This document shows, piece by piece, positions 9,855-21,865 of a DNA stretch of 64,000 nucleotides. The DNA is from an uncultured Cellvibrio sp. (GTDB taxonomy: Bacteria; Pseudomonadota; Gammaproteobacteria; Pseudomonadales; Cellvibrionaceae). The notes below the pieces were generated by a model, which saw only the letters and a program-made list of their open reading frames with translations, was not told where the DNA came from and ran no database searches. The translations under genes were made by a program, and so were the position numbers. Where the stretch lies: positions 1 through 64,000 of the forward strand of contig CAMLKG010000017.1 of assembly GCA_946480695.1 (NCBI GenBank), read 5' to 3'. The number at the start of each line of letters is the position of its first letter. Positions within the stretch are counted from its first letter, which is position 1.

Positions 9855-11879
9855 ATGACTAATGATCATAACTCCATTATTGAGCACATCAGTTTTAATC
9901 CCGCATTGCAAAGCAGCGATGACCTTGGGTTGTTACGCGCAACTGTGGGCCGTTTCCAGCGGATTTTTAACGGCAGTGGTTATGGTTTTTGGGAATGGGA
10001 TTTGCAAAAGCAGAGTTTCGAATGGTCGGGTGGCTTCTGGGCGCGGCTGGGGTATGGACCCGAGGATGCGAAGGATATTTGCGATGCCTCCAAAGTGCTC
10101 ACGTACATTCATCCGGATGATCGGGAATTTGCGGTGGAAGCAACGCGCCAGCACCTTCGTACCGGCAAGCCGATGGATATTTCCTACCGTATTAAAACCA
10201 AACATGGCGATTATATGTGGACCCAGGTACGGGCGGATTCTCAGCGTGATGAGTCTGGCCAGGTTACATTAATATCCGGTGTGAATTTCGACATTACCGA
10301 AATAAAAAAAGTTGAAGCGGCATTACGTGAAAGTGAGGCGCGCCAGGTTCGCATTATCCAGGCATCAAGCGACGGTATTTGGGAGTGGTATGCAGATCGC
10401 GGTGGTTTCCATTTTTCCCACCGCTGTTGGGAGTTACTGGGGTATGAGGATCTGGATGATGTGCTCACGGAGGGTGAAGATAAATTAAAGATTTGGCGGC
10501 GCCATATTTATCCGCAGGACTTATCGAAGTTCGATAACGCCTTGATTGAGCATATGGCCGGGCGTGCACCTTTTGATATTGAATACCGTTTAATTAATAT
10601 TAAAGGCGAGGTACGCTGGATTCGCGGCCGTGGTCGCGCTGTGTTTAATGAGAAAGGGCTGCCGATCATGATGTCCGGCAGCAATATGGATATTACCGAA
10701 GTAAAACGCGCTGAAGAGCGGGTTATCCAGGCCAAGGAACAAGCGGAAAAAGCCAATCGCGCCAAGTCCGAATTCCTATCCAGTATGAGCCATGAATTGC
10801 GTACGCCTTTGAATGCGATTCTTGGCTATACGCAATTGTTTGAATACGACGGCAATTTAACGTCCCAGCAAATTGAAAATGTCCGCGAAATTCGCAAAGC
10901 CGGCGAGCATCTGCTGCAATTGATTAACGATGTCCTGGACTTGGCGAAAATAGAATCCGGGAGTATGACGGTATCCCTGGAGCCGGTATTGGTTTCGCGC
11001 TTACTGGATGAGTGTTTTACCCTGGTACAAACACAAGCCGATGCCCGCGGTATACGTTTGTCAGCGCGAATCAATGAGTACACCGGAACCTATGTTGTTG
11101 CCGATCTTGTGCGATGTAAGCAAGCGTTGCTGAATTTATTAAGTAATGCCGTTAAATACAATCACGTTGGCGGTGAGGTCGAGGTTACACTGGTTGCCCG
11201 GGATGGGCAGAATTTACGTATCAGTGTGCGCGATACCGGGCGTGGAATACCGTTGCAGCGGCAGAATGAAGTATTCCAACCTTTCAATCGCTTGAGTGCG
11301 GAGAATAGTAATATTGAAGGTTCGGGGGTTGGCCTGGTGATTACCAAGCGGCTTGTGGAAATGATGAAGGGAACCTTGGATTTCTCCAGTGCGGAGGGCG
11401 TAGGGACGACTTTTTGGATGGATTTCCCAATAGCGGCTGATTGGACTGCGGAAGCTTTGCCTGAGAATAGAAAGAAGGATTACAGCCCCGCAATTCTGAA
11501 TGTGCGGCGTCAATGCAAGGTGTTATATGTGGAAGACAATCCCACCAATATCCGCCTGCTGCAGCAAATTTTTGCCCGTTATCCGCAACTTGAATTGGAC
11601 ATTGCCGAAGAGGCGTTCCTGGGAATTTATAAGGCACGCAGCCAAAGGCCAGACCTCATTATTCTGGATATCAACCTGCCGGGAATGGATGGATACGAAA
11701 TGTTGGCGGTATTGAAAAACGATGCCGCCACCAGCTCGATCCCGGTTATCGGCCTCTCCGCCAATGCGATGCCCTACGATATTGAACGCGGGCGCAAAGC
11801 CGGGTTCTTTAATTATTTGACCAAGCCGGTGGATATCAACCAACTCATCGCTGTCTTTAACGAACTCCTGCATGATTAG
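9855..11879 (+). CDS. Hybrid sensor histidine kinase (PAS-PAS-HisKA-HATPase-REC)
   Basis: A 674-residue cytoplasmic sensor kinase with no membrane segments. Two PAS/PAC modules lie at about residues 35-155 (GFWEWDLQ, IHPDDREF) and 165-290 (DGIWEWYAD, FDIEYRLINIKGEVRW). The HisKA domain has an intact H-box (MSHELRTPLNAI, about 315), followed by an HATPase with N-box LLNLLSNAVKYN, G1 VRDTGRGIP and G2 GSGVGL. The C-terminal receiver (about 550-674) has phospho-acceptor context ILDINLPGMDGYE and the LTKPVD lysine. No partner regulator or output gene is adjacent, so its pathway is unknown. The next genes encode an efflux pump with its own TetR regulator. Confidence 0.93.
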   Translation: MTNDHNSIIEHISFNPALQSSDDLGLLRATVGRFQRIFNGSGYGFWEWDLQKQSFEWSGGFWARLGYGPEDAKDICDASKVLTYIHPDDREFAVEATRQHLRTGKPMDISYRIKTKHGDYMWTQVRADSQRDESGQVTLISGVNFDITEIKKVEAALRESEARQVRIIQASSDGIWEWYADRGGFHFSHRCWELLGYEDLDDVLTEGEDKLKIWRRHIYPQDLSKFDNALIEHMAGRAPFDIEYRLINIKGEVRWIRGRGRAVFNEKGLPIMMSGSNMDITEVKRAEERVIQAKEQAEKANRAKSEFLSSMSHELRTPLNAILGYTQLFEYDGNLTSQQIENVREIRKAGEHLLQLINDVLDLAKIESGSMTVSLEPVLVSRLLDECFTLVQTQADARGIRLSARINEYTGTYVVADLVRCKQALLNLLSNAVKYNHVGGEVEVTLVARDGQNLRISVRDTGRGIPLQRQNEVFQPFNRLSAENSNIEGSGVGLVITKRLVEMMKGTLDFSSAEGVGTTFWMDFPIAADWTAEALPENRKKDYSPAILNVRRQCKVLYVEDNPTNIRLLQQIFARYPQLELDIAEEAFLGIYKARSQRPDLIILDINLPGMDGYEMLAVLKNDAATSSIPVIGLSANAMPYDIERGRKAGFFNYLTKPVDINQLIAVFNELLHD

Positions 11880-11995
11880 CCAGGAGTTACCCGCTTATTT
11901 TTGTTATTAATCCGCTACATGCTAGCGCGATCCGCAATGGTTAATTAATGCAAAAGTTGCTGGCCTTCAACCGGATTGACTTTATCATGCCTAAA

Positions 11996-12013
11996 AATGA
12001 ACAAATGTTCATT
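11996..12013 (+). promoter_or_regulatory. Putative TetR-family operator upstream of efflux operon
   Basis: AATGAAC (11996-12002) and GTTCATT (12007-12013) form a perfect dyad with a 4-base centre. It lies 36 bases before the first gene of the efflux operon and about 14 bases after a TTGACT that could be the -35, so a bound repressor would cover the -10 region. The TetR gene at the operon end is the natural candidate ligand. Binding is inferred. Confidence 0.55.
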
Positions 12014-12048
12014 GTGGTGTTGTTTGTCGATTTATATAGGAGTTAATC

Positions 12049-13194
12049 ATGGTTTCTCGCATCCGCTATCACTCACTGTTGGCGATATCCCTGTTGGTGT
12101 TAACCGCGTGTGATAGCAAAGATCAGGGCGCCAAACCGGCAGCCGGACCGGTTGAAGTTGGAGTAGTGGACGTTATTAAAGGCGATATTCCTTTGGAAGC
12201 GGAGCTGCCAGGGCGTACCAATGCCTACCGCAAGGCCGAAGTGCGTCCCCAGGTCAGCGGTATTATCCAAAAGCGGCTCTTTACCGAAGGGGCGGAAATA
12301 AAAGCGGGAACTCCTCTTTATCAAATCGATCCTGCGTCTTACGAAGCGGCATTGGCGAGCGCGAAAGCAGAATTGGCCCGTGCAGAAGCCAACCTGGCCG
12401 CCGCGGTAGCGCGGGAGTTGCGCTATAAAAACCTGGTTGCGATAAAAGCCATTAGCCAACAGGACTATGATGACGCCCTGGCCACACTTGGCCAAGCCCG
12501 GGCAGCAGTGCAATTGGCAAAGGCCGGTGTGACCACCGCCAAAATTAACCTTGACTACACACGTGTGCTGGCACCCATTGATGGTGTTATCGGTAAGTCC
12601 AACGTGACCGAAGGTGCGCTGGTCAATGCCGGGCAGGCGGATGTACTTGCCGAAATCCAGCAGCTCGATCCAATCTATGTCGATGTTTCCCAATCAGCTG
12701 AACAAATGCTGCAACTGCGCCGCCAAATGCGGGAGGGCAGTGTGACGGCAATAGATTCCGCCAAAGCGCGTTTATTGTTGGGGGATGACACCACCTACGA
12801 ACATGTGGGTTCGCTGCAATTTGCGGAAGTGGGGGTCAACGAATCAACAGGCACGGTCATCCTGCGCGCCCAATTTCCCAATCCGGATCGGCTTTTATTG
12901 CCCGGTATGTTTGTTCGTACAATGCTGGAGGAGGGGTTGCGAACCAATGCCATTCTGGTACCGCAACGCGGTGTAACGCGTGATCGAAGTGGTAAGGCTA
13001 CAGCGATGATAGTTAACCAGGAAAATGTGGTGGAAGTGCGCCCGATTAATATCGGCCGCGCAGTCGGTGACCAATGGTTGGTATTAAGTGGTTTGGATGT
13101 CGGCGATAAAGTTATTGTCGAAGGTTTGCAAAAAGTAAAACCCGGCGCTGCGGCAACGGCGGTTCCTGTCACTAAAGCCCCAGCTGCGGAGTAA
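12049..13194 (+). CDS. RND efflux periplasmic adaptor (AcrA/MexA-like lipoprotein)
   Basis: This membrane-fusion protein links an inner-membrane RND pump to an outer-membrane channel. The 381-residue frame has a lipoprotein signal peptide with lipobox LTAC (Cys21), then the AcrA-type beta-barrel and lipoyl halves ([20 protein letters not shown] ... [23 protein letters not shown]) flanking an alpha-hairpin rich in Ala and Glu (about 95-160), and the [18 protein letters not shown] region. A good AGGAG site precedes the ATG. The RND pump gene starts five bases after its stop. No outer-membrane channel gene is in the operon, so a TolC-like partner must be elsewhere. Confidence 0.95.
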   Translation: MVSRIRYHSLLAISLLVLTACDSKDQGAKPAAGPVEVGVVDVIKGDIPLEAELPGRTNAYRKAEVRPQVSGIIQKRLFTEGAEIKAGTPLYQIDPASYEAALASAKAELARAEANLAAAVARELRYKNLVAIKAISQQDYDDALATLGQARAAVQLAKAGVTTAKINLDYTRVLAPIDGVIGKSNVTEGALVNAGQADVLAEIQQLDPIYVDVSQSAEQMLQLRRQMREGSVTAIDSAKARLLLGDDTTYEHVGSLQFAEVGVNESTGTVILRAQFPNPDRLLLPGMFVRTMLEEGLRTNAILVPQRGVTRDRSGKATAMIVNQENVVEVRPINIGRAVGDQWLVLSGLDVGDKVIVEGLQKVKPGAAATAVPVTKAPAAE

Positions 13195-13199
13195 TCGTT

Positions 13200-16100
13200 A
13201 TGGCGAAGTTTTTTATTGATCGCCCGGTATTCGCCTGGGTCATTTCCATCATCATCATGCTGGCGGGTGTACTCTCCATTGCCAAGCTGCCTATTGAGCA
13301 ATATCCACAAGTTGCACCGCCGTCGGTGAGTATCAGCGCAAATTATCCCGGTGCTTCAGCTCAAACCGTCCAGGATACCGTTATTCAAATTATTGAGCAG
13401 GGCCTTACCGGTATCGACAATGTGCAATACATGTCATCCACGAGCGAATCCAGTGGTCGCGGTGAAGTGACAGTGACTTTTATGGCGGGAACTGATCCGG
13501 ATATCGCCCAGGTCCAGGTCCAAAATAAATTGCAAACCGCGATGCCCTTATTGCCGCAGGAAGTGCAACAGCAAGGCATTCGTGTGACCAAATCTTCCGC
13601 CGGATTTTTGATGGTTGCTGCGTTTGTTTCCGCTGATGGACGTATGGATAAATACGATATCGCGGACTATGTGGCCGCTAATGTGCAAGACCAATTGAGC
13701 CGTGTGAATGGTGTCGGCCAAATCCAGCTATTCGGTTCTCAATATGCAATGCGTGTATGGTTGGATGCGAGCAAGCTCGCGGCCTATAAATTAACGACAA
13801 CGGATATTGTGGCGGCAATACGCGTGCAGAATGCGCAAATTGCCGCAGGTGAATTGGGCGGAACACCCGCATTGCCGGGCCAGCAAATTAACGCCAGCAT
13901 TGTGGTGCAAACCCGTTTAAATACGCCGGAGCAATTCCGCAATATTTTATTGCGGGTAAATCAGGATGGATCGCAAATTCGCCTTGGCGATGTCGCGCGC
14001 GTTGAGCTGGGTGGTGAGAATTATCAATTTGAAACGGAATATAACAATCGCCCCGCTACCGGCCTGGCGGTAACGCTCGCCTCGGGTGCCAATGCGCTGG
14101 ATACTGCGGACGCCGTGCGCAAACGTATTGGTGAATTGCAAAAGTTTTTTCCACAGGGATTGGAAGTGGTGTACCCCTATGACACCACACCATTTGTAAA
14201 GCTTTCTATTGAAGCTGTGGTACACACACTTATTGAAGCGATTGTGCTGGTGTTTTTGGTGATGTACCTGTTCCTGCAAAACATTCGCGCAACACTCATT
14301 CCCACCATTGCGGTACCGGTGGTATTGCTCGGTACTTTCGCAGTGTTGCAAACTTTTGGGTTTTCAATCAACACGCTTACCATGTTCGCGATGGTGCTGG
14401 CGATTGGTTTATTAGTGGATGATGCGATTGTTGTTGTGGAAAACGTCGAGCGGGTCATGGCGGAAGATGGCCTTTCGCCGCGCGAAGCAACCCGCAAATC
14501 CATGCAGCAAATTACCGGTGCGTTAATCGGTATTGCACTGGTGCTTGCCGCGGTGTTTGTTCCCATGGCATTTTTTGGCGGGTCAACGGGCGTTATCTAT
14601 CGCCAGTTCTCCATTACCATTGTGTCTGCAATGGTGTTATCCGTCATTGTTGCGCTCACATTAACACCGGCGCTATGTGCAACCATGTTGAAGCCGGTTG
14701 ATGCTGATCATTATCACAAAACCGGATTCTTCGGTTGGTTCAACCGTAATTTCAATCGCGCTACGGATAAATACCAATCCGGCGTGAAATCCATGTTGGG
14801 AAAAACGGGACGCTACATGGCCATTTATCTCGCGATTCTGGTTGTGCTCGGTTTGCTCTTCACACGCTTACCCGGATCATTCCTGCCCGACGAGGACCAG
14901 GGTGTTTTATTTACCCAAATGACCTTGCCTGTGGGCGCGACTAAGGAGCGCTCGATTGGCGTTATGGATCAAATCGAGCAACATTACCTGGAAAACGAAA
15001 AAGCCAGTGTGCGTTCAATTTTTTCGGTGATCGGTTTTAGCTTTAGTGGACGCGGGCAAAACAACGGCATTGCTTTCGTCGGTTTGCACGATTGGAGCGA
15101 ACGCACGGATGAGCAGCAACATGTAAAAGCTATCGCTGGTCGTGCGATGGGCACATTCGCGCGTATTAAAGATGCAATGGTATTTCCCTTCGTACCTCCC
15201 GCCATTACACAGTTGGGTACGTCCTCCGGATTTAATTTGCAATTGCAGGACCTTGGCGGTCTGGGCCATGAAACATTAATGCAGGCACGTAACCAGTTTT
15301 TGGGAATGGCTGCGCAAAATCCACGCCTGGTAGGCGTACGCCCCAACGGCCAGGATGATAATCCGCAATTCAAGCTGGATATTGACCAGGAAAAGGCAGC
15401 CGCCCTTGGCGTTTCGTTAAATGATATCAATAGCGTTTTTTCGACGGCGTGGGCCGCGAGTTATGTCAATGACTTTATCGATAAAGGTCGCGTTAAAAAA
15501 GTATACATACAAGGTGAAGCAAAATATCGAATGTTGCCGGAAGACGTGAAGTACTGGTACGTGCGTAACAATGAAAATGAAATGGTACCTTTTTCCGCAT
15601 TTACATCCGGTCGCTGGATTTATGGTTCACCACGCATGGAGCGTTACAACGGTGTACCCTCGATCAATATTTTAGGGCAGGGCGCCCCGGGCATTAGTTC
15701 CGGTGATGCCATGTTGGCTGCGGAAGAAATAGTTGCAAAATTACCGGCGGGTATCGGTTACCAATGGACGGGTATGTCATTGCAGGAGCGTGAATCCGGC
15801 AACCAGGCACCCATGTTATATGCGCTGTCAATTTTGATTGTGTTTTTATGTCTTGCGGCACTCTATGAAAGTTGGTCTGTTCCTTTCTCGGTCATGCTGG
15901 TAGTACCGCTCGGGGTAATCGGTGCGGTGCTATTTGCGATGGCAAGGGGTTTGTCCAACGATGTTTATTTCCAGGTTGGCCTTTTGACCACGATCGGCCT
16001 TGCTGCAAAAAACGCAATTCTTATTGTGGAATTCGCCAAATCCCTTTACGAACAAGGTATGGATTTACTGGAGGCCACGATGGAAGCGGTGCGTATGCGT

Positions 16101-16316
16101 CTACGCCCGATTATTATGACGTCTTTGGCATTTATGCTGGGTGTGACGCCACTGGTGTTGAGTTCCGGTGCCGGTTCCGGTAGTCAAAATGCAATCGGCA
16201 CAGGCGTATTTGGTGGAATGTTTTCGGCTACGGTATTAGCCATCTTCTTTGTGCCGGTATTTTTCGTTGTCGTGTTTCGCCTGGCCAAGCGTTGGTCCGG
16301 AAAAACGGCGGGGTAG
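13200..16316 (+). CDS. RND multidrug efflux permease (AcrB/MexB-like, HAE1)
   Basis: The 1038-residue inner-membrane pump exports hydrophobic or amphiphilic compounds using the proton gradient. It begins [20 protein letters not shown] and shows the two homologous halves of RND pumps. The proton-relay residues are visible: the paired aspartates in [18 protein letters not shown] (helix 4) and the lysine in [18 protein letters not shown] (helix 10). Further marks are [14 protein letters not shown], the [19 protein letters not shown] loop and [14 protein letters not shown] helix segments. Length equals the AcrB/MexB group, which suggests drugs rather than metals. It sits between its adaptor and its TetR regulator. 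The substrate is not predictable from sequence alone. Confidence 0.97.
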   Translation: MAKFFIDRPVFAWVISIIIMLAGVLSIAKLPIEQYPQVAPPSVSISANYPGASAQTVQDTVIQIIEQGLTGIDNVQYMSSTSESSGRGEVTVTFMAGTDPDIAQVQVQNKLQTAMPLLPQEVQQQGIRVTKSSAGFLMVAAFVSADGRMDKYDIADYVAANVQDQLSRVNGVGQIQLFGSQYAMRVWLDASKLAAYKLTTTDIVAAIRVQNAQIAAGELGGTPALPGQQINASIVVQTRLNTPEQFRNILLRVNQDGSQIRLGDVARVELGGENYQFETEYNNRPATGLAVTLASGANALDTADAVRKRIGELQKFFPQGLEVVYPYDTTPFVKLSIEAVVHTLIEAIVLVFLVMYLFLQNIRATLIPTIAVPVVLLGTFAVLQTFGFSINTLTMFAMVLAIGLLVDDAIVVVENVERVMAEDGLSPREATRKSMQQITGALIGIALVLAAVFVPMAFFGGSTGVIYRQFSITIVSAMVLSVIVALTLTPALCATMLKPVDADHYHKTGFFGWFNRNFNRATDKYQSGVKSMLGKTGRYMAIYLAILVVLGLLFTRLPGSFLPDEDQGVLFTQMTLPVGATKERSIGVMDQIEQHYLENEKASVRSIFSVIGFSFSGRGQNNGIAFVGLHDWSERTDEQQHVKAIAGRAMGTFARIKDAMVFPFVPPAITQLGTSSGFNLQLQDLGGLGHETLMQARNQFLGMAAQNPRLVGVRPNGQDDNPQFKLDIDQEKAAALGVSLNDINSVFSTAWAASYVNDFIDKGRVKKVYIQGEAKYRMLPEDVKYWYVRNNENEMVPFSAFTSGRWIYGSPRMERYNGVPSINILGQGAPGISSGDAMLAAEEIVAKLPAGIGYQWTGMSLQERESGNQAPMLYALSILIVFLCLAALYESWSVPFSVMLVVPLGVIGAVLFAMARGLSNDVYFQVGLLTTIGLAAKNAILIVEFAKSLYEQGMDLLEATMEAVRMRLRPIIMTSLAFMLGVTPLVLSSGAGSGSQNAIGTGVFGGMFSATVLAIFFVPVFFVVVFRLAKRWSGKTAG

Positions 16317-16322
16317 CAAGGA

Positions 16323-16892
16323 ATGATGACGAATAAATGCGAAGCCATCCTTGGGGCAACGCTTAAACTGCTCGCGAGCAAGGGGTTCCACGGGTTTTCG
16401 GTGCGTGATGTTGCCAGGGAAGCTGGCATTGCAACCGGTACCTTGTATTTATATTTCGAGGATCGCGAGGATCTGATTAATCAATTGCATGGGCAAATCA
16501 TCAATCGTGTTGCATCGGAACTGCGCTCAACCCACCAGGGTGGATTGCCATTGCAAGATCAATTTAAAAATTTGGCCCTTACATTTTGGAAACTATTTAT
16601 GCAGGAGCCGGATATTTTATTAAGCAAAGGGCAGTTTGATCACTTGCCACCGGACCTGTTACGCAGTCTGCATGCAGTGGCGAGGCAGGAGCTTACTCCC
16701 TTATTTGATTTTTTTTCACAGGGACGTGCAAGCGATGAACTAAGGGAGTTGCCGGATGATATTTTATTCTCGCTGGGCTTCGATCCGATTTTTGAGATAG
16801 CGCGGAAAAAATTATTGGGTTTGATCGATGTCGATGAGGCGATGCTGGAAAAAATAATCGCGGCTAGCTGGGCTGCACTTTCAAACAAATGA
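16323..16892 (+). CDS. TetR/AcrR-family transcriptional regulator
   Basis: A 189-residue one-component repressor. The N-terminal helix-turn-helix is clear: KGFHGFSVRDVAREAGIATG then TLYLYFEDREDLI, the hallmark TetR recognition helix and following tyrosine-rich turn. The C-terminal ligand/dimer domain is variable. It starts six bases after the pump gene and is therefore the last gene of the efflux operon, an arrangement that allows feedback: more pump expression also makes more repressor. The perfect palindrome at 11996-12013 is its likely operator. Ligand unknown. Two ATG codons at the start (MM) make the exact start uncertain by one codon. Confidence 0.92.
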   Translation: MMTNKCEAILGATLKLLASKGFHGFSVRDVAREAGIATGTLYLYFEDREDLINQLHGQIINRVASELRSTHQGGLPLQDQFKNLALTFWKLFMQEPDILLSKGQFDHLPPDLLRSLHAVARQELTPLFDFFSQGRASDELRELPDDILFSLGFDPIFEIARKKLLGLIDVDEAMLEKIIAASWAALSNK

Positions 16893-16932
16893 TTCCATTG
16901 GAGTGAATGTGCAGCCCGCGATGACCGGCATG

Positions 16933-17403
16933 CTAAATGGGCAATTGCGTGGTGAACTTAACCTGCTTAAGCGCGAATGCTGAATTGATTGAGCCTATGT
17001 TAGGTAAATGAATCAGGGTTTGTTTCATTAACCTTTCATAGTGTTCAACGCTTTCCACAACTACCCGTAATACGTAATCTTTTTCGCCGCTGGTTGAATA
17101 GCATTCAACCACTTCAGGTATGGCTTGTACGGCTTCTTCGAAAGCCTCCAGCGAATTGGCGTCGTGGTTCTTGATGGTGATATAGGCGTGTACAGTAACC
17201 CCAAGGTTCAATAGCTTGGGGTCCAGGAGGGTCACTTTGCCGCGAATTACCCCTTCGGTTTCCAGGCGCTTGAGGCGACGCCAGCAAGGTGTATGCGAAA
17301 GGCCGATCATATTGCCGAGGTCAGCCATTGAATAATCGGCGTTTTCCTGGAGGGCGCGCAAAATTTTGCGGTCATATTCATCGAGTTCAATAGCCTGGGG
17401 CAT
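16933..17403 (-). CDS. Lrp/AsnC-family transcriptional regulator
   Basis: A 156-residue regulator with an N-terminal helix-turn-helix (DLGNMIGLSHTPCWRRLKRLE, residues about 26-46) and a C-terminal RAM/AsnC ligand domain (VTVHAYITIKNHD through VLRVVVESVEHYERLM). These proteins sense amino acids and control their uptake or catabolism. It is a single gene facing away from adk. An alanine dehydrogenase gene, a frequent Lrp target, lies about 11 kb away, but no direct link can be shown. The target is therefore unknown. Confidence 0.93.
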   Translation of the reverse strand: MPQAIELDEYDRKILRALQENADYSMADLGNMIGLSHTPCWRRLKRLETEGVIRGKVTLLDPKLLNLGVTVHAYITIKNHDANSLEAFEEAVQAIPEVVECYSTSGEKDYVLRVVVESVEHYERLMKQTLIHLPNIGSINSAFALKQVKFTTQLPI

Positions 17404-18357
<954 letters not shown>

Positions 18358-18375
18358 GTATTCGCCACTATAAGA

Positions 18376-18402
18376 AATAGGCTCTGTGGAGCCTATTTTT
18401 TT
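18376..18402 (+). terminator. Rho-independent terminator of adk
   Basis: AATAGGCTC (18376-18384) pairs perfectly with GAGCCTATT (18389-18397) across a 4-base loop, followed by a seven-T run. It starts 19 bases after the adk stop. Confidence 0.9.
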
Positions 18403-18469
18403 GCCCCGAGTTTCTTCCCGCTGCCGAGCCGTTTACACTGGCTTCCACGATTTTTGCTGATGGGTTGTT

Positions 18470-19189
18470 ATGAGCCTTATTCTCGCCCTGGATACTTCCA
18501 CCGATGCCTGCTCCGTTGCCCTCAATGTCGATGGCGTTATTACTTCCCTGTTTGAGGTTGCGGCTAAAAGCCACACCCAGCGCCTGCTGCCGATGGTGGA
18601 CGAATTGCTCCAGGCCAAGGGGTGTGAATTGACGGACCTGCACGCAATTGCCTTTGGTTGCGGCCCGGGTTCCTTCACCGGTTTGCGAATATGTGCAGGC
18701 ATAGTGCAGGGATTGGCCTTTGGGGCGAATTTACCGGTTATCCCTGTGTCTACGCTGGAGGCCATGGCCTTGGGTTACCGCCGTGTGCATCCGCATCTGC
18801 ACCTGCCCTTGGCAGTTGCGCTGGATGCGCGTATGGACGAAGTTTATTGGGGGCTTTTTTCCCCGTCGGGCGATTCGGTCCAGCTTTTAGGGGACGAGTC
18901 GGTTATCAGTCCCGATGTGCTGGCTACCCGAACCGATATACAGGAATTACGGGGGGAGTTTGTGGGTATCGGCCCTGGCTGGCATTATCCGGCCATGCAA
19001 TCGCTACATCCGAAGTACTGCGAGCTTAATGTCCACCCCCATGCCGAATATATGGCGCTGATAGGCGCGAAATTATTCGCAGAAGGCCGGGTAATGCCAG
19101 CGCTGGATGCCCAGCCGGTTTACTTGCGGGATTCCGTATCCTGGCAAAAGCGCCAGCGCATCCGTAACGCTAATGATCCTTTGGTTTGA
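18470..19189 (+). CDS. tsaB: tRNA threonylcarbamoyladenosine biosynthesis protein TsaB
   Basis: TsaB is the non-catalytic dimerisation partner of TsaD in making the t6A modification at position 37 of ANN-decoding tRNAs. The 239-residue frame starts [18 protein letters not shown], the ASKHA-fold first strand, followed by [14 protein letters not shown] and the conserved [10 protein letters not shown] motif. The C-terminal part ([20 protein letters not shown]) is typical of the family. It ends six bases before the ATG of the M18 aminopeptidase gene, which is probably co-transcribed. Confidence 0.95.
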   Translation: MSLILALDTSTDACSVALNVDGVITSLFEVAAKSHTQRLLPMVDELLQAKGCELTDLHAIAFGCGPGSFTGLRICAGIVQGLAFGANLPVIPVSTLEAMALGYRRVHPHLHLPLAVALDARMDEVYWGLFSPSGDSVQLLGDESVISPDVLATRTDIQELRGEFVGIGPGWHYPAMQSLHPKYCELNVHPHAEYMALIGAKLFAEGRVMPALDAQPVYLRDSVSWQKRQRIRNANDPLV

Positions 19190-19194
19190 TACAT

Positions 19195-20535
19195 ATGAGT
19201 AGCTTGCTTTCACTTGATGGCTTTAATACCGGGTTATTGCAGTTCCTGCATAGCTCGCCAACTCCCTTCCATGCCACGCGCAACCTTGCTAATCGCTTGC
19301 TTGCAGAAGGCTTTGAACTGCTGCATGAAGGCGACTCATGGCAATTACAACCGGGTAAACGTTATGTAATAACGCGCAATGATTCGTCGATTATCGCCTT
19401 TGTGTACGGCAAATCCCCATTGCTGGAAACCGGCATCCGGATGATCGGCGCGCACACCGATAGCCCGTGCCTTAAGGTGAAACCGCGCCCGGAGTTAAAT
19501 CGCCGCGGTTATTTCCAGTTAGGTGTAGAGGTTTATGGGGGAGCTTTGCTGGCGCCCTGGTATGACAGGGACTTATCCATGGCCGGTCGGGTGTCCTATT
19601 GCGATAACCATGGCCAGGTAAACAGCGTACTGATTGATTTCAAACAGGCGGTTGCGATTATTCCCAGCCTGGCCATCCACCTGGATCGCGAAGCCAATAA
19701 CAGTCGTGCTATTAATGCCCAAAAAGACATAGTGCCCCTGGTGTTGCAATTGCCGGCAGAGGATGCGGCCCTGCCGGATTTTCGCAGTTTGTTACAGGCG
19801 GAGTTGCAGCGCCAATACCCGGAATTACCGGTTAAGCAGGTGCTGGATTATGAGATCAGCCTCTATGATACCCAGTCGCCAGCCTTCATCGGTTTGGCGC
19901 AAGATTTTATTGCCGCTGCTCGCATTGATAACTTATTGAGTTGTTACATAGGGTTAGAGTCGCTTCTTCAGGCGAATGATGAAGTCTCCAGCCTCCTTAT
20001 TTGCACAGACCACGAAGAAGTTGGCAGTGCGTCCTGCTGTGGTGCCAAGGGACCCATGCTGCAACAATTCCTGGAAAGGTTACTGCCGGAGGCGGACCGG
20101 CGCATACGCGTAATCGAGCGTTCGATGATGATTTCCGCCGACAATGCCCATGGCATACACCCCAATTTCATGGAGCGGCACGACGAGAACCATGGGCCCT
20201 TGTTAAATCGCGGTCCAGTTATCAAAGTCAATGCCAACCAGCGGTACGCCACGACCAGTGAAACCAGCGCCTTGTTTCGCCTGTTGTGTGAAAGGGCGGG
20301 AGTACCGGTGCAGGCTTTTGTGGCGCGGACGGATATGGGCTGCGGCAGTACCATTGGTCCGATAGTCGCTTCCGAGGTAGGGGTTAAAACCATTGATGTC
20401 GGTTGCCCTACCTTCGCCATGCATTCGATTCGCGAGCTGGCGGGAACTAAAGACGGTTGGTGGTTGTATAAGGCAGGGGTGGAATTTTATAACTACCCTA
20501 AGGCTCCCATAGCGATGGTCACCTTAATCAAATAA
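19195..20535 (+). CDS. apeB: M18-family aspartyl/leucyl aminopeptidase
   Basis: This is a zinc-dependent cytosolic aminopeptidase of family M18 that removes N-terminal residues from peptides. The start at 19195 gives 446 residues beginning [15 protein letters not shown]; a TTG nine bases upstream was not preferred. The metal ligands are visible: [10 protein letters not shown] (His and Asp bridge context), the DHEEVGS motif with catalytic glutamate, and the later [11 protein letters not shown] and [11 protein letters not shown] histidine motifs. [13 protein letters not shown] near the N-terminus is a family signature. It closely follows tsaB. The symbol apeB is used by analogy with Pseudomonas. 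Confidence 0.93.
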   Translation: MSSLLSLDGFNTGLLQFLHSSPTPFHATRNLANRLLAEGFELLHEGDSWQLQPGKRYVITRNDSSIIAFVYGKSPLLETGIRMIGAHTDSPCLKVKPRPELNRRGYFQLGVEVYGGALLAPWYDRDLSMAGRVSYCDNHGQVNSVLIDFKQAVAIIPSLAIHLDREANNSRAINAQKDIVPLVLQLPAEDAALPDFRSLLQAELQRQYPELPVKQVLDYEISLYDTQSPAFIGLAQDFIAAARIDNLLSCYIGLESLLQANDEVSSLLICTDHEEVGSASCCGAKGPMLQQFLERLLPEADRRIRVIERSMMISADNAHGIHPNFMERHDENHGPLLNRGPVIKVNANQRYATTSETSALFRLLCERAGVPVQAFVARTDMGCGSTIGPIVASEVGVKTIDVGCPTFAMHSIRELAGTKDGWWLYKAGVEFYNYPKAPIAMVTLIK

Positions 20536-20724
20536 GCGCGGGCAAATGTTTCAGCGCGAACGCGTAATTGCTCGCATCCGGCGTGTGACCCAGTGCTAAG
20601 ACTGGGCACTTGCCCAAGCCATCCCCAAGGTTGCTGTCTATAATCGCGCCGATTTCTCTAATAAAAATGCTTTTGCCATCCCGTACAGCGATGGCCAAGT
20701 TCGTTAGATAAGCGGAGCTGAAAA

Positions 20725-21753
20725 ATGGCGATTAGCCTTGATGTATTAGCGTCCTTCGCACCTTTCAATACCCTGAGCCATGAATACCTGACCCAGGTTG
20801 CCGAGAAGGCCAACCTGCGCGAAGTATCCAAGGGAACCATAATCTTTAAGCGCGGGCGTCCTTTTCCGGAAAAAGTGTATCTGGTGGGTGGAACCGTCGA
20901 TTTGATTGATTCCAACTTCCAGGTAAGCACCATTAACCCGGCGAGTGAATCGCGCCGCTCGCCCTTAAACATTACCCAGCCGACGCAGGTTTCTGCTGTT
21001 GCCAAATCGGATGTAACCCTGTTGGCGGTCGATAGCGATTTTATCGACCTGGTGCTGGCCTGGAGCGAGTCGGGTGGCGAAGACCCGGAGACCCCGGGCG
21101 TAAGCCTGCATGATGACAATGATTGGATGTCCTCGCTCCTGCAATCCCCGCTCTTTAGCCGTCTGCCACCGGCAAACATCCGCCAGTTGTTTATTCGTTT
21201 CAGTGCGTTAAAAGTCCAGGCGGACGAAGTGATTATCAAGCAGGGGGAGCGGGGTGATTATTTCTATGTGCTGGAGTCGGGAAGCGCCATGGTGATGGAC
21301 CCGGCGGGCAAGATTCTGGCCGCTTTGCGGCCCGGCAACTATTTTGGCGAGGAGGCGCTGGTTGGTGACACCACACGCAATGCCACGGTAAAAATGATTA
21401 CCCCGGGCAAGGTAATGCGCTTGCAAAAAGAGGATTTCCGCGAGCTTTTGCAAGAACCCATCCTCAAGTTTGTGACCGGGGAGGATTTAAAAAAACGCTC
21501 ATCTGAACTGCCGGCCTATCAAATCCTGGATGTGCGTTTGCCGTTGGAGCGGCGCATACAAGCGGTACCGGATAGCCGCAATATCCCGCTGAACCAATTG
21601 CGCAATAACCTCAAAAACCTGGATGATTCGGTAACTTACGTGGTCACCGATGATTCGGGGCGGCGCTGTGATGTGGCTGTACATTTATTGACGCAAGCCG
21701 GTTTTGATAGCTGCATCCTGCGCGATTCAACCAGCTATTACACAGGTCTTTAA
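20725..21753 (+). CDS. Tandem cyclic-nucleotide-binding domains with rhodanese-like C-terminus
   Basis: A 342-residue cytoplasmic protein. Residues 5-115 form a degenerate cNMP-binding fold. Residues 135-250 form a second, well-kept one, with the phosphate cassette FGEEALVGDTTRNATV including the key Glu and Arg. The C-terminus (about 262-342) is rhodanese-like (YQILDVRLPLERRI ... IPLNQLR), but the catalytic loop reads TDDSGRRCD: the active-site cysteine is Asp. It should therefore bind a cyclic nucleotide without being a sulfurtransferase. No DNA-binding domain is seen. A TATAAT at 20639-20644 may be its -10. Output unknown; it may be a cNMP-controlled binding module. Confidence 0.88.
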   Translation: MAISLDVLASFAPFNTLSHEYLTQVAEKANLREVSKGTIIFKRGRPFPEKVYLVGGTVDLIDSNFQVSTINPASESRRSPLNITQPTQVSAVAKSDVTLLAVDSDFIDLVLAWSESGGEDPETPGVSLHDDNDWMSSLLQSPLFSRLPPANIRQLFIRFSALKVQADEVIIKQGERGDYFYVLESGSAMVMDPAGKILAALRPGNYFGEEALVGDTTRNATVKMITPGKVMRLQKEDFRELLQEPILKFVTGEDLKKRSSELPAYQILDVRLPLERRIQAVPDSRNIPLNQLRNNLKNLDDSVTYVVTDDSGRRCDVAVHLLTQAGFDSCILRDSTSYYTGL

Positions 21754-21865
21754 TCCTTCGCTGTGTGTTTGCATCGGTATAGCGCAAGCTGCAATTTGCT
21801 TCGGCTTGCCTGTATGATGCGCCCTGAATTTTGAACCCTCATTGATAAATAACAGACAGGGCACC

